Shown: piece after piece, positions 8,468 through 19,809 of the stretch
Position numbering within the stretch: position 1 is the stretch's first letter
Layout of the letters: each line of letters opens with the position of its first letter
NCBI RefSeq assembly: GCF_014197535.1
Contig: NZ_JACIFV010000004.1
Location: 310,001-374,000 of the forward strand
Length of the DNA stretch: 64,000 bases
Direction of reading: 5' to 3'
DNA from: Rhizobium aethiopicum
GTDB lineage: Bacteria; Pseudomonadota; Alphaproteobacteria; Rhizobiales; Rhizobiaceae
Translations under genes and position numbers: made by a program
The notes under the pieces: model-generated
The model's input: only the letters and a program-made list of their open reading frames with translations
Databases searched by the model: none
What the model was told of the DNA's origin: nothing

Positions 8468-9465
8468 GCGCGCGTCTCCTTCCGGCGGCCGATCAAGGCG
8501 GCGGCCGTTCCGTAGAGGCCTTTCGGCGCAAACAGCACTACGGCGATCAGCAGGGCGCCGACCATGGTCAGCCAGTGAAAGGGGTTGGCGGCCGAGACAT
8601 AATCTTCGAAGAACATGAAGATGACGGTGCCGGAGAGCGCGCCGAAGAGGGAACCGGTGCCGCCGAGCACGAGCATGACAAGCGCTTCGGCCGATTGCGT
8701 GAAGGACAGGCTGTCGAGCCCGACGACCTGGGTCGAGATCGCATTCAGCGCGCCGCCGACGCCGGCAACGGCGCCTGAGATCACGTACATCTTGATGAGA
8801 GCGGCCTTCGGCGAGCCGCCCATGGCGCGGATGCGCAGCGGGTCTTGCCGGATGCCGCGGCAGAGCATGCCGAAGGGTGAGCGAACCAGCAATCGCAGCA
8901 GCACGAAGACGATGACGAGCAGCGTCATTCCGAAGAAGAAGGCGGTGTGGCCGTAGAGATCGAATTCGAAAATGCCGAATATCGGATCCGGCGCGATGCC
9001 GGAAAGCCCGTCGCTGCCTCCCGTCCAGGCGGAGGCCTTGTTGGCAAATTCATGGAAGAGGTGGATGAGCGCAATCGACAGCACGAGCTGCGGCAGTCCG
9101 TGTGCACGCAGGATAATCGCGCCGCTGAGCAGCCCGGCAACCGCGCCTCCTGATATGCCTGCAAGCATCATCAGCAGCGGATCGTTGATGCCGTAATGCG
9201 CCGACAAAATTCCGGCGGCATAGGCGCCTGAGCCGAACAGCGCGGCATGGCCGAGCGTTGCGACACCGCAATAACCGGTCACGAGATCGAGCGACAGGAC
9301 GAGCAGGGCGATCGTGATCATCCGCGTCAGAAGCGCCAGATTGTCGGGAAAGGCGAAATAGCCGACCGCGGCGATGGCCGTGATGGCCGCTACTCCGAGA
9401 AGATCGGCATTCACTGCGCGCCGATGCCGGAGGCGTTCGGTTTCGTTGTTCATGACGAGCGTCAT
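8464..9465 (-). CDS. Liv-type ABC transporter permease (LivM-like)
   Basis: Integral membrane permease, 333 residues, with a charged N-terminus followed by about eight to ten hydrophobic segments. It shows the LivM signatures YCGVATLGHAALFGSGAYAA and IRQDPLRIRAMG. It starts one base after the stop of the LivH-like gene. It should pair with that protein to form the transport channel. Confidence 0.92.
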   Translation of the reverse strand: MTLVMNNETERLRHRRAVNADLLGVAAITAIAAVGYFAFPDNLALLTRMITIALLVLSLDLVTGYCGVATLGHAALFGSGAYAAGILSAHYGINDPLLMMLAGISGGAVAGLLSGAIILRAHGLPQLVLSIALIHLFHEFANKASAWTGGSDGLSGIAPDPIFGIFEFDLYGHTAFFFGMTLLVIVFVLLRLLVRSPFGMLCRGIRQDPLRIRAMGGSPKAALIKMYVISGAVAGVGGALNAISTQVVGLDSLSFTQSAEALVMLVLGGTGSLFGALSGTVIFMFFEDYVSAANPFHWLTMVGALLIAVVLFAPKGLYGTAAALIGRRKETRA

Positions 9466-9466
9466 C

Positions 9467-10330
9467 CTATTTCATCCTTCCGGCAAGGCCGCGCGGGAAG
9501 ATGCAGATGATGGCGATCACGGCGAGATAGAAGAAGAATTCCCCGAATTCCGGCATCAGATAGCGTCCCGTCGTATCGATGGCGCCAAGCAGCAGGCAGG
9601 CAATCAGCGCGCCCGGAATGGAGCCGGCGCCGCCGACGGAGACGACGACGAGGAAGGTCACCATATAGCGAAGCGCGTAGTAAGGTTCGACCGGCAGCAG
9701 TTCGGCGCCGACCACACCGCCGAAGGCGGCAAGCCCGACGGCAACGGCAAAGCTCACCGCATAGATGATCTCGGTGCGCACGCCGAGTGCGGCAGCCATC
9801 GCCGCATCGTCGACGGAGGCGCGCAGCTTGACCCCGAAGCTCGTTCGCTCGATCGCGAACCACAGGGCGAGCGCAACGGCGAGACCGCAGAAGATGACGA
9901 AAAGCCGGTGCACGGGAATGGTGCGGAATCCGAGATCGGCCGATCCCTGCAAGGCGCCGGCAAGCGGTATCGTCTTCAGCGTCGGTCCCATCACGTAGTT
10001 CGCGATGCCGATGACGCAGAAAGTGATGCCGATTGTCATCAGCACCTGGGTCAGTTCAGGGGCGCCATAGATCCGGCGGTAGAGAAAACGCTCGAGCGGA
10101 ATTGCGATGATGATCGTGACGAAGACGGCCGCGACGACTGCGACAGCATAACTAAGACCGAGGTCACGGGCGGCATAGGAGGCGATGTAGCCTCCGATCA
10201 TGGCGAAGGCGCCATGCGCCAGGTTGACGACACGCATCAGCCCCATGGTCACGGAAAGGCCGATCGAGATCACGAAGAGCGCCATGCCATAGGCAAAGGC
10301 GTCGACGGCGATGCTGAAGACTGTCTGCAT
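9467..10330 (-). CDS. Liv-type ABC transporter permease (LivH-like)
   Basis: Integral membrane permease, 287 residues, starting directly in a hydrophobic region with GLMRVVNLAHGAFAMIGGY, the classic LivH signature. The coupling loop carries ALGVRTEIIYAVSFAVAVGLA. It lies 67 bases downstream of the binding-protein gene and is part of the same minus-strand operon. Confidence 0.93.
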   Translation of the reverse strand: MQTVFSIAVDAFAYGMALFVISIGLSVTMGLMRVVNLAHGAFAMIGGYIASYAARDLGLSYAVAVVAAVFVTIIIAIPLERFLYRRIYGAPELTQVLMTIGITFCVIGIANYVMGPTLKTIPLAGALQGSADLGFRTIPVHRLFVIFCGLAVALALWFAIERTSFGVKLRASVDDAAMAAALGVRTEIIYAVSFAVAVGLAAFGGVVGAELLPVEPYYALRYMVTFLVVVSVGGAGSIPGALIACLLLGAIDTTGRYLMPEFGEFFFYLAVIAIICIFPRGLAGRMK

Positions 10331-10397
10331 GAAAATACCTTACTTCGATGCGGCGGGCGCGATGCGCGAGCCCGCCGCCGGTCCGGATGCCGCAATC

Positions 10398-11570
10398 TTA
10401 CTTAGCCGCCGCGAGGCCCGGATCGCCCTGCTTCTCGAACGTCTGGATCTCCTTGTTGATGTAGGTCCCATCATCGGCCTTGACGACTTCGCGCAGATAG
10501 ATGTTCTGGGTGATGTGCCGGCTTTCCGGATCGATCGAGACCGGGCCGCGCGGGCTCACCCAGGCTAGGCCCTTGACCGCGTCGACGGCCTTCTCTGCAT
10601 CCTGCTTGCCACCCGTCGCCTCGATCATCTTGTAGATGACATACATGCCGTCATAGGCGCTGACCGAGGGGAAGGAGAGCTCTGCCTTGTTGCCGATCGC
10701 CTTGGCGGCAGCCTCGACGAAGGCCTTATTCTCGGGCGAGTCGTGGGAAACGGCATAGTGGAAGGTCGTCTGGATGCCGAGTGCGGCATCGCCGAGCGCC
10801 GGCAGATCGGATTCCTGCGTCAGATCTCCCGGCGCGAAGAACTTGATTCCGGCGGCCTTCAAGCCATTCTCGTTATAGGCCTTGACGAAGCCGAGCGTCG
10901 TCGGGCCCGACGGCAAGAAGGCGAAGACGCCCTCGGCGCCGGAATCCTTGATGCGCTGCATGATCGGGCTGAAGTCGTTGGTGGCAAGCGGCATGCGGAT
11001 GGCCTCGACCACCTGACCGCCGGCCTTTTCGAAGCCGGCCTTGAAGGCATTCTCGGCGTCGATGCCGGGGCCGTAATCGCTGACGACCGAGATCACTTTC
11101 TTGACGCCTGCGTCGAAAGCGACCTTGGCGATCGGCGTCGAGGTTTGCCAGGTCGTAAAGGAGGTACGCACCACGAGCGGGCTCTTGGTCACGATCGCCG
11201 AGGTGGCGGCGTTCATGATCACCATCGGCACGTTGCCCTGCTTCAGGATCGGCGTCACGGCCATGGCGTCGGGGGTGAAATAGAAGCCGGCGAGATACTG
11301 GACCTTTTCCTTGACGATCAGTTCCTGCGCCAGCGCCTTGGATTGGGCCGGATCGGCCTGCGGCACGTCGCGGTAGACGATCTCGACCGTGTCGCTGCCG
11401 ACCTTGTTGCCGTTGACAGCCATATAGGCGTCGATGCCGGCCTTGAAATTCTTGCCCTGGAGCGCGAAGGGACCGGAGAACGGCCCGATGACGCCGACCT
11501 TGATGGTGTCGGCATAGGCGCTGGTGCCCATAACAATTGCCGCAGCGGCGGCCAGAAACAGCTTCCTCAT
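10398..11570 (-). CDS. periplasmic binding protein of the Liv-type importer
   Basis: 390 residues with a signal peptide (MRKLFLAAAAAIVMGTSAYA, cut before DTIKVGVIGP). The mature part is a type I periplasmic binding fold (IGPFSGPFALQGKNFKAGID, VVSDYGPG). It captures the substrate and delivers it to the permease pair. The neighbouring pobA/pobR suggest that an aromatic acid, not an amino acid, may be the ligand; this is inference. It is the first gene of its operon, and a 14-bp palindrome lies about 125 bases upstream of its start. Confidence 0.93.
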   Translation of the reverse strand: MRKLFLAAAAAIVMGTSAYADTIKVGVIGPFSGPFALQGKNFKAGIDAYMAVNGNKVGSDTVEIVYRDVPQADPAQSKALAQELIVKEKVQYLAGFYFTPDAMAVTPILKQGNVPMVIMNAATSAIVTKSPLVVRTSFTTWQTSTPIAKVAFDAGVKKVISVVSDYGPGIDAENAFKAGFEKAGGQVVEAIRMPLATNDFSPIMQRIKDSGAEGVFAFLPSGPTTLGFVKAYNENGLKAAGIKFFAPGDLTQESDLPALGDAALGIQTTFHYAVSHDSPENKAFVEAAAKAIGNKAELSFPSVSAYDGMYVIYKMIEATGGKQDAEKAVDAVKGLAWVSPRGPVSIDPESRHITQNIYLREVVKADDGTYINKEIQTFEKQGDPGLAAAK

Positions 11571-11694
11571 TTTTCTCTCTCCCTTTTCGGCGTACTCCAG
11601 CGCCGTATTGAATTTCTGGTTAGCTTGTCATGCGAAATGGTGATGTAAAATGAAATAAATCCCCAAACACATGATTTGCCGGTTATGGTTCTGC

Positions 11695-11708
11695 GTGGTC
11701 ATGACCAC
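11695..11708. promoter_or_regulatory. perfect 14-bp palindrome upstream of the Liv-type operon
   Basis: GTGGTCATGACCAC is fully self-complementary. It lies between the end of pobA and the start of the binding-protein gene, a plausible operator distance for the importer operon. The cognate regulator is not identifiable from the window. Confidence 0.5.
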
Positions 11709-11755
11709 TCGTTGTTCGCTGCGTCTATGCGCGACTTTCATGCTCGATCTTCGTG

Positions 11756-12958
<1,203 letters not shown>

Positions 12959-12976
12959 TCAAATTCTGCCGTGCCG

Positions 12977-12994
12977 CCATTGCCGCAACAATGG
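12977..12994. promoter_or_regulatory. candidate PobR operator between pobA and pobR
   Basis: CCATTG (12977-12982) and CAATGG (12989-12994) form a perfect inverted repeat with a 6-bp spacer in the 118-bp divergent intergenic region. AraC-type activators more often use direct repeats, so the assignment is tentative. Confidence 0.35.
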
Positions 12995-13046
12995 ACATTC
13001 CGACCGAAAAATTGCACTTATCGAACATGGGCGCAGGAGAAACCCG

Positions 13047-13937
13047 ATGAGCAGGCATATACCGACCTACGAGCTCTATGGCGAAAATACCGGGCGATCT
13101 CCGGAATTCTGGTTGCATTGCGAAACAATCCGCTCCCGCAGCAGCCTGCATCAATGGGAAATTCGGCTTCACCGCCACGAGAGCTTCTTTCAGATATTGT
13201 ACATCGAAGCCGGTTCGGGCGATGCGATCTTCGGCAACAGGAACCACGTCATCCGCCCGCCTGCGATCATCACGGTTCCCCCTGGGCTTGATCACGGCTT
13301 TCGCTTCTCACGTGATATCGACGGCCTGGTGATCACTATCTTGAGGTCCCATCTTAGCCACCCGCCAGGCGAGCGAAGCCAGCTGGGCGAGTGGCTGGCG
13401 ATGCCGCATCTGACGCCGCTTGATCCCGATAATGCCGAGGCTGCCTATGTCATGCAGACGCTGAGGCGGCTCGGCGACGAATTCGAAAACCGCCGCGGTG
13501 GCCGCAACGAGGTATTGGCTGCCTATGTCGGGCTGGCGCTGCGGCTGACGGCGCGGATCTCGCATGAAGGACATGCACAGGAGCTTCCGTCAAACGAGAA
13601 CGAGCGGCGGATGGAGATGCTGGACGAACTGATCCAGCAGCATTTTCGATCGCACAGGCTGGCGTCCTTCTACGCCAGGGAACTCGGCATTTCGTCGACG
13701 CATCTCACCCGTATCGTTCGCTCCATGACGGGAAACACCCCGCATGAACTGATCGCCGGGAAATTGATCGAAGAGGCGAAGCGCCAGCTCGTCTTTACCA
13801 TCGGCAGCGTTCAGGAGATCGGATTTCGCCTTGGCTTTGCTGATCCCGCTTATTTCTCGCGCTTCTTCCTGAAATATACGGGCGAAACGCCGCGGGTCTG
13901 GCGGATGAACGAAAAAGCTCGGCTTGAACGGGCATAG
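13047..13937 (+). CDS. pobR: AraC-family activator PobR
   Basis: 296 residues: an N-terminal cupin-like sensing domain (IRLHRHESFFQILYIEAGSG, PPAIITVPPG) and a C-terminal pair of helix-turn-helix units (about 195-290) with LASFYARELGISSTHLTRIV and IGFRLGFADPAYFSRFF. AraC-type PobR proteins in Agrobacterium activate the divergent pobA in response to 4-hydroxybenzoate, and the same layout is seen here. AGGAG lies seven bases before the ATG at 13047; the frame is open further upstream, but only shadow sequence is found there. Confidence 0.9.
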   Translation: MSRHIPTYELYGENTGRSPEFWLHCETIRSRSSLHQWEIRLHRHESFFQILYIEAGSGDAIFGNRNHVIRPPAIITVPPGLDHGFRFSRDIDGLVITILRSHLSHPPGERSQLGEWLAMPHLTPLDPDNAEAAYVMQTLRRLGDEFENRRGGRNEVLAAYVGLALRLTARISHEGHAQELPSNENERRMEMLDELIQQHFRSHRLASFYARELGISSTHLTRIVRSMTGNTPHELIAGKLIEEAKRQLVFTIGSVQEIGFRLGFADPAYFSRFFLKYTGETPRVWRMNEKARLERA

Positions 13938-13985
13938 GGTCCGGCATTCGGTCATCCGACATCGCGTGCGTCAGTCGCAGATGTC

Positions 13986-16373
13986 TCACGCCGCCGGCCA
14001 CGTCCAGTTCCGCACCTCCGGCATGTCCTCACCATGTTCCCTGACGTAATTATGATGTTCCGCGAGCTTGCCGCGGAAGGCGGCGAGCGCGTCCTTAGCC
14101 TTCTCCTTCAGGCCCGGCACGCGCTCGATGGCTTCGATGGCGAGATGGTAGCGGTCGAGTTCGTTAAGGACGGTCATGTCGAAAGGCGTGGTCGTCGTTC
14201 CCTCCTCGACGAAGCCGCGGACGTGGATGTTTTCGTGGTTGGCGCGCTTATAAGTCAGGCGATGAATGAGATAGGGATAGCCATGATAGGCGAAAATGAC
14301 CGGCTTATCGGCGGTGAAGATCGCGTCGAAGGCCTCGTCGGCAAGGCCGTGCGGATGCTGGTCTCTGGATTGCAGCGCCAAGAGGTCGACGACATTGACG
14401 GTGCGGATCTTCAGCTCGGGAATGGCCTTGCGCAGAAGATCGACGGCGGCGAGCGTTTCCATCGTCGGGACATCGCCGGCGCAGGCCATGACGAGATCAG
14501 GCGAGATCGTGTCCTCCTCGTTGCTTGCCCAGTGCCAGATGCCGATGCCGGCCTCGCAATGTTTCACCGCCTCGTCCATCGACAGCCATTGCGGCTCCGG
14601 CTGCTTGCCAGCGACGATGACGTTGACGCGGTCATAGGTGCGCAGGCAATGATCGCCGACCCAGAGCAGGCTGTTGGCGTCCGGCGGCAGGTAGATGCGG
14701 ACGATGTCGGCCTTCTTGTTGGCGACGAGATCGACGAAGCCAGGATCCTGGTGGCTGAAGCCATTATGGTCCTGTCGCCAGACATGCGAGGTCAGCAGGT
14801 AGTTCAGCGATGAGATCGGCTTTCGCCATTCGAGCTCGCGCGTCACCTTCAGCCATTTGGCGTGCTGGTTGAACATGGAATCGATGATGTGGATGAAGGC
14901 CTCGTAACAGGAAAAGAGGCCGTGCCGGCCAGTCAGGAGATAACCTTCCAGCCAGCCCTGGCAGAGATGTTCGGAGAGCACCTCCATGACACGCCCATCG
15001 CGAGAGAGGTGGACATCATAGGGTTCGATGTCCTCCATCCAGACACGGTCGGTGACGTCGAAGACGCTGCCGAGGCGATTCGATTCCGTCTCGTCGGGGC
15101 CGAAGATGCGGAAGTTTGCCGCCTTGGCGTTGAGCTTCATCGTGTCACGCAGGTAATGGCCAAGGATCTCCGTCGATTGGGCGACAACGCTGCCGCGCTT
15201 GCCGATGTCGACTGCATAATCCCGAATATCGGGCACGGCCAATTCCTTGCGCAGCAGGCCGCCATTGGCATGCGGATTGGCGCCCATGCGGCGTTTGCCA
15301 GCGGGGGCAAGCGCCCGCAGTTCCGGTTTCAGCCGGCCGTCGGCGCCGAACAGGTCTTCGGGATCATAGCCGCGCATCCAGTCCTCGAGAATCTTGCGAT
15401 GGCCTTCATTCCCGCGGCAGTTGGAGACCGGCACCTGGTGGGCTCGCCAGAAATCTTCCACCTTCTTGCCGTCGACCTCCTTTGGGCCTGTCCAACCCTT
15501 GGGGCTGCGCAGCACAATCATTGGCCAGCGCGGGCAGCCGGCTGTGCTCTTGCCGCTGCGGGCTTGCTCCTGGATCTCGCGGATGCGCTCGAAGACCCGG
15601 TCCAGCGTCGCAGCCATTTGTTGGTGCATGTCGCGCGGCTCATGGCCGGTGACGAAAAGCGGCTCGTAGCCGTAGCCTTCGAAGAGACGTCGGAGGTCGT
15701 CGTCACCCGCCCGGCCGAGAATGGTCGGATTGGCGATCTTATAGCCGTTCAGATGCAGGATCGGCAGAACGGCGCCGTCGCGGGCGGGATTGAGGAACTT
15801 GTTGGAATGCCAGCTGGCGGCGAGCGGCCCGGTTTCGGCCTCACCGTCGCCGACGATGCAGGCGACGGTGAGGTCGGGATTGTCGAAGGCGGCGCCATAG
15901 GCATGGACGAGGGCGTAGCCGAGTTCGCCGCCCTCATGGATCGACCCCGGTGTTTCCGGCGCCGCATGGCTTGGAATGCCGCCGGGAAAGGAAAATTGGC
16001 GGAAGAGCCTGCGCATCCCCTCGGCGTCTTCGGAAATATCGGGATAGATTTCGCTGTAGGTGCCTTCGAGATAGGTGTTGGCGACCATGCCCGGCCCGCC
16101 GTGACCGGGGCCGCATATGTAGATGACGTCGAGATCGCGGGCTCGGATGAGGCGGTTCAGATGCGCATAGATGAAGTTGAGGCCGGGCGTCGTGCCCCAG
16201 TGGCCGAGCAGACGGGGCTTGATGTGCTCTGACTTCAGCGGCTCGCGCAGCAGCGGATTGGCAAGCAGGTAGATCTGGCCGACCGAGAGATAGTTGGCGG
16301 CCCGCCAGTAGCGGTCAATCAGGGTGAGTTCAGCATCGGTCAGGGCGGCGGCGGTCGAGACATGCTTTTCCAT
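13986..16373 (-). CDS. xfp: xylulose-5-phosphate/fructose-6-phosphate phosphoketolase
   Basis: TPP-dependent phosphorolytic cleavage of xylulose-5-phosphate and/or fructose-6-phosphate to acetyl-phosphate plus a smaller sugar phosphate, in the cytoplasm. The 795-residue length is normal for the family. Signatures include [48 protein letters not shown] and the TPP/Mg motif [19 protein letters not shown]. The start at 16373 has GGGAG upstream. The gene lies 70 bases after ackA on the same strand, which supplies the next step. Confidence 0.96.
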   Translation of the reverse strand: MEKHVSTAAALTDAELTLIDRYWRAANYLSVGQIYLLANPLLREPLKSEHIKPRLLGHWGTTPGLNFIYAHLNRLIRARDLDVIYICGPGHGGPGMVANTYLEGTYSEIYPDISEDAEGMRRLFRQFSFPGGIPSHAAPETPGSIHEGGELGYALVHAYGAAFDNPDLTVACIVGDGEAETGPLAASWHSNKFLNPARDGAVLPILHLNGYKIANPTILGRAGDDDLRRLFEGYGYEPLFVTGHEPRDMHQQMAATLDRVFERIREIQEQARSGKSTAGCPRWPMIVLRSPKGWTGPKEVDGKKVEDFWRAHQVPVSNCRGNEGHRKILEDWMRGYDPEDLFGADGRLKPELRALAPAGKRRMGANPHANGGLLRKELAVPDIRDYAVDIGKRGSVVAQSTEILGHYLRDTMKLNAKAANFRIFGPDETESNRLGSVFDVTDRVWMEDIEPYDVHLSRDGRVMEVLSEHLCQGWLEGYLLTGRHGLFSCYEAFIHIIDSMFNQHAKWLKVTRELEWRKPISSLNYLLTSHVWRQDHNGFSHQDPGFVDLVANKKADIVRIYLPPDANSLLWVGDHCLRTYDRVNVIVAGKQPEPQWLSMDEAVKHCEAGIGIWHWASNEEDTISPDLVMACAGDVPTMETLAAVDLLRKAIPELKIRTVNVVDLLALQSRDQHPHGLADEAFDAIFTADKPVIFAYHGYPYLIHRLTYKRANHENIHVRGFVEEGTTTTPFDMTVLNELDRYHLAIEAIERVPGLKEKAKDALAAFRGKLAEHHNYVREHGEDMPEVRNWTWPAA

Positions 16374-16443
16374 TGGCTTCTCCCGTTCGAAAACACGTTC
16401 AACGTCAGTATAGCCGTTAGCGCCGGCGCGCCATTGATCTGGA

Positions 16444-17622
16444 TCAGCGGGCGCGAAGAACGGACAGCGCTTCATCGGCGATCACCTGTTCTTCGTCCGT
16501 GGCAATGACATGGGCGACAATGCGGCTTTCCCTGGTGCTGATCGTGAAACCATTGGCGGCATTGGCCTTCTCGTCGATCGAAAGGCCAAGCCAGGACAGG
16601 CGTTTCGCCACGCCGGCGCGGATTTCCGGCTGATGCTCGCCTATGCCGGCGGTGAAGACGACGGCATCGAGGCCGCGGAGGGTTACCGCCATGCGGCCGA
16701 TCTCGCCGGCAATGCGCAGTGTGAAAAGGTCGATCGCCTGGCGCGCTTCCGGCCGGCCGTCCTTCAACAGATCGCGCGTGTCGGCGCTGATGCCAGAGAC
16801 GCCGAGCAGGCCTGAGCGGTGATAGAGCAGATCCTCGATCTCACCCAGGGACCGTTTTCTCTCTCCTGCCAGGTGCAGGATCACGCCGGGATCGAGGCAG
16901 CCCGGGCGTGTCGCCATCGGGATGCCGTCGAGGGTCGAAAAGCCCATGCTGCAATCGCGGCTGATGCCGTCTTCCATCGCACAGAGGCTGGCGCCGCTGC
17001 CGAGATGGGCGACCACAGCCCTTGCCGTATGCGGCGCCTTGCGAGCGAGTTCACTGGCGATGAACTTATAAGAAAGCCCGTGGAAGCCGTAACGCTTGAT
17101 GCCCTCCTCATGCAGGGAACGGGGTATGGCGAGGCGGCGAACGAGATCGTCCTGCGTGGCATGGAAGGCCGTGTCGAAGGAGGCTGTCTGGATAAGATGC
17201 GGCTTCAGGTGACGGAGCGCGCGGATGAAGCGCAGCGCTTGCGGTTGGTGCAGGGGAGCGAGCGGGATCAGCGCTTCGATCCCATCGGTGGCGGCGTCAT
17301 CAAGCGCGACGGCGCTCATGAAGCGCTCGCCGCCATGGACGACGCGGTGGCCGGCTACGGCCGCCGCTGCCATATCGAAGTGATCGGCGAGACGCGTGAA
17401 GGTCTCGTCGATGACCCCGTGCAGATCGTACGTCACCTCCGCCTTCAGCGGCATATCGAATGTCTGCGATCCCTTGGTCAGGACAAGCGAGAGCGGCTCG
17501 GCGCGGAGATCGATGACGCCCTTTCCGAGGTGTCGTGCCTCGGCACCATCAATCGAGAAGACGCCGACCTTCACCGTCGATGAGCCGGCGTTGAATGTGA
17601 GGAGGAGGTCGGTGGATGGCAT
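16444..17622 (-). CDS. ackA: acetate kinase AckA
   Basis: Converts acetyl-phosphate and ADP to acetate and ATP, or the reverse, in the cytoplasm. The 392 residues carry the ASKHA-fold signatures [15 protein letters not shown] at the N-terminus, [37 protein letters not shown] and [14 protein letters not shown]. It is the first gene of an ackA-xfp operon, so phosphoketolase product can be turned into ATP directly. No phosphotransacetylase gene is seen nearby. Confidence 0.95.
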   Translation of the reverse strand: MPSTDLLLTFNAGSSTVKVGVFSIDGAEARHLGKGVIDLRAEPLSLVLTKGSQTFDMPLKAEVTYDLHGVIDETFTRLADHFDMAAAAVAGHRVVHGGERFMSAVALDDAATDGIEALIPLAPLHQPQALRFIRALRHLKPHLIQTASFDTAFHATQDDLVRRLAIPRSLHEEGIKRYGFHGLSYKFIASELARKAPHTARAVVAHLGSGASLCAMEDGISRDCSMGFSTLDGIPMATRPGCLDPGVILHLAGERKRSLGEIEDLLYHRSGLLGVSGISADTRDLLKDGRPEARQAIDLFTLRIAGEIGRMAVTLRGLDAVVFTAGIGEHQPEIRAGVAKRLSWLGLSIDEKANAANGFTISTRESRIVAHVIATDEEQVIADEALSVLRAR

Positions 17623-17760
17623 GTCTTCAGAGACTCCGCACAGTCGTCACGATGACCGAACTTAGCGCCGAAACTCCCGCCGGAAAGGCATGGCCGCCCG
17701 AGCGCCACATGCTGACGGTGCGTGGCAGCCGTGGGGCAGTTTTGTCGAATTACGCGAGGG

Positions 17761-19347
17761 TCAGGCGGTTGACGCCAGATTGGCGTTGCGATCGCGGATG
17801 AAGATGCTCGCCTCGGCGGCGGGCATCGCCTTACCGAAAAGATAGCCTTGGCCGATGTCGCAGCCGAGCTGCAGCAGGAAGGCAAGCTGGCCGTGCTCCT
17901 CGACACCTTCCGCAGTCGTCTTGATGTTGAGGCTTCTGCTGAGGCCAAGCATGGCGCGGACGATTTTTTCCTGCCGTTCGTCATCGCGATAGGTGGCGAT
18001 GAAGCTTTTGTCGATCTTGATCTTGTCGAAGCGGTAGCGGGCGAGCTGGGCAAGGCTCGAATAGCCCGTGCCGAAATCGTCGAGAGCGATCTGGATGCCA
18101 GCCGCATGCAGCTCTTCGAGAATGATGGCGGCGATAGCGGGATCCTGGATCAGCGCGTTTTCGGTGATCTCAATCTCCAGGCGTTGCGGCGGCAGCCGGC
18201 TTGCTGAAAGGACCTTGAGGATGCGGGAGGCCAGCAGCCTGTCTTCCATCTGCACCGGCGACACGTTGAAGGACAACGTGACATGCGCCGGCCAAGTGAG
18301 CGCATCGCCGCAGGCCTGCGCAAGGAGATCCTCGAACAGGGGGGTGATCATCCCGGTTTCCTCGGCAATGTCGATGAAAACAGGCGGCGGAATATTGATA
18401 CCATCCTCGCCGACCCACCGCGCGAGGGCTTCGAAACCGCAAAGCTGGCCCGTTTTCAAATCAATCAAAGGTTGATAGAAAGGCATGATCGCCTTGTCGG
18501 CGATTGCCGCGCGCAGCCTGCTTTCCAGAGAGGCGCGTTCCGTTACCTTGTCCTGCATCGAAGCTTCGAAGACAAGATAATGGTTAGGGCCTCGTGATTT
18601 GGCCTCATACATGGCGAGATCCGCACGGTGGGCGGCGTCTTCCAGCGGCTCGCTACCCTCAAGCCAGCGATCATAGCCGACGCTGGCGCCGACTTCGACG
18701 GCAAAGCCATCGATATGGATCGGCCGGGTGACGGCCTGGATCAGCAACTTGGCGAAACGCTCCTCGCGCTCTGCCGTCAGGGAAAAGGCGACGATGATGA
18801 ATTCGTCACCGCCGAAGCGGTAAACGCAATCCGCGTTGCCAAGCGCGCAGATGCGTCTGGCAACTTCGACCAGCAACACGTCGCCGCCCTTGTGGCCGAC
18901 GAGATCGTTGACTTTTTTGAAGCCGTCGAGGTCGACGGAGAAGATCGTGACGTTGTCGTCCCATTCCTCGATCTCGGCCTCGCCGCTTCTGACTGGCCGT
19001 GAGAGGATTTTGCGCTCGAAGGCGTAGCGGTTCGGCAGCTTGGTCAGATGGTCGTGGGTTGCCGTCCAATCGGCCTTAGCCTGTTCAGTGGCGCGCAGCT
19101 CCATTTCCTTGCGCAGGTCGGCGATGCGCAGCACCGAATAGATGAAGCTCATCGCGCCAGCGATGCCGAGAGTCAGAACGAGCTTATCCGCCCCGTACTC
19201 GCCGAAATCGGTCATGAAGGAGACGAGGCGGTCGTCGAAGTGCAGCACCGTGCCGAGGATCCAGAGGGTTACTCCGAAAACCACAACCGACACGCATTGC
19301 CTTCCGGCCCTGCTTCGGAAAAACGCAGGCATTATCGCATTCTCCAT
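17761..19347 (-). CDS. membrane-bound GGDEF-EAL cyclic-di-GMP protein
   Basis: 528 residues. Two N-terminal membrane segments (about 18-36 and 55-74) enclose a short periplasmic loop. A GGDEF domain follows with an intact motif (GGDEF at 179-183) but no RxxD inhibitory site five residues before it. The EAL domain has an intact EAL (306-308), DDFGTGYSSL, KIDKSF and AEGVEEH. Both synthesis and hydrolysis of cyclic di-GMP are therefore possible; which dominates cannot be read from sequence. ATG 19347 is chosen over an upstream GTG (19371) because GAGGG lies five to six bases before it. Confidence 0.9.
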   Translation of the reverse strand: MENAIMPAFFRSRAGRQCVSVVVFGVTLWILGTVLHFDDRLVSFMTDFGEYGADKLVLTLGIAGAMSFIYSVLRIADLRKEMELRATEQAKADWTATHDHLTKLPNRYAFERKILSRPVRSGEAEIEEWDDNVTIFSVDLDGFKKVNDLVGHKGGDVLLVEVARRICALGNADCVYRFGGDEFIIVAFSLTAEREERFAKLLIQAVTRPIHIDGFAVEVGASVGYDRWLEGSEPLEDAAHRADLAMYEAKSRGPNHYLVFEASMQDKVTERASLESRLRAAIADKAIMPFYQPLIDLKTGQLCGFEALARWVGEDGINIPPPVFIDIAEETGMITPLFEDLLAQACGDALTWPAHVTLSFNVSPVQMEDRLLASRILKVLSASRLPPQRLEIEITENALIQDPAIAAIILEELHAAGIQIALDDFGTGYSSLAQLARYRFDKIKIDKSFIATYRDDERQEKIVRAMLGLSRSLNIKTTAEGVEEHGQLAFLLQLGCDIGQGYLFGKAMPAAEASIFIRDRNANLASTA

Positions 19348-19539
19348 CTCCACCCTCTGCCGGACTATCACGAAAATCTGAAATGTTCGTTGAAACCATA
19401 AGGCGAATTGTTGGAGGTGGCAGCCCGTCCGTTGCGGTGCTGTCGGGACGTAAGCCGCGCGCTACGGCGTTTCGCTGGTGCTGCTTCGAAGACTAGAGGA
19501 TGTCCGGATTCAAGACGAGGGGAGCCCCACGAAAGAACG

Positions 19540-19570
19540 AGGGCGAGCGTGCTGTCGCATCGCTCGCCCT
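19540..19570 (-). terminator. terminator of the 39-residue gene
   Basis: A 10-bp perfect stem (AGGGCGAGCG at 19540-19549 with 19561-19570) is followed on the minus strand by CGTTCTTTC. It begins 11 bases after the stop of the small gene, which supports that gene being real. Confidence 0.6.
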
Positions 19571-19580
19571 GTCTCGCCCT

Positions 19581-19700
19581 TCACGCGGTGACGATCAGCA
19601 GCGGAACGCTGACGACCAGACCGACCATAACTAAGGTGAACGTCACGACCCTCATCAAGCGCAGGCGCCGCGTACGCTCCCCACTCCAATCATATGCCAT
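19581..19700 (-). CDS. small single-span membrane protein (39 aa)
   Basis: ATG at 19700 is preceded by AAGGAG. The product has a polar, Arg-rich N-terminus (WSGERTRRLRLMR) and a single hydrophobic segment (VVTFTLVMVGLVVSVPLLIV) to the end. This charge pattern suggests the N-terminus is inside. A terminator-like hairpin follows the stop. Function is unknown. Confidence 0.6.
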   Translation of the reverse strand: MAYDWSGERTRRLRLMRVVTFTLVMVGLVVSVPLLIVTA

Positions 19701-19809
19701 AGCTTCCGTCTCCTTGGGACAAGGAAGTAGTCCCGGTCAGACCCGGTTCAATAGAGATGACGCGATTTGCTTGCGTAAGGCTGGAATAGTATGAGGGATG
19801 TCTAATTCT

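Noticed and set aside
12977..12994. The pobA-pobR inverted repeat as a terminator
   Set aside because: It lies between two divergent starts, has no T-run and short arms; an operator is the only reasonable reading, and even that is weak.
14862..16232. A 456-residue open frame antisense to the phosphoketolase gene
   Set aside because: It mirrors the phosphoketolase codons and has no ribosome site or recognisable domain.
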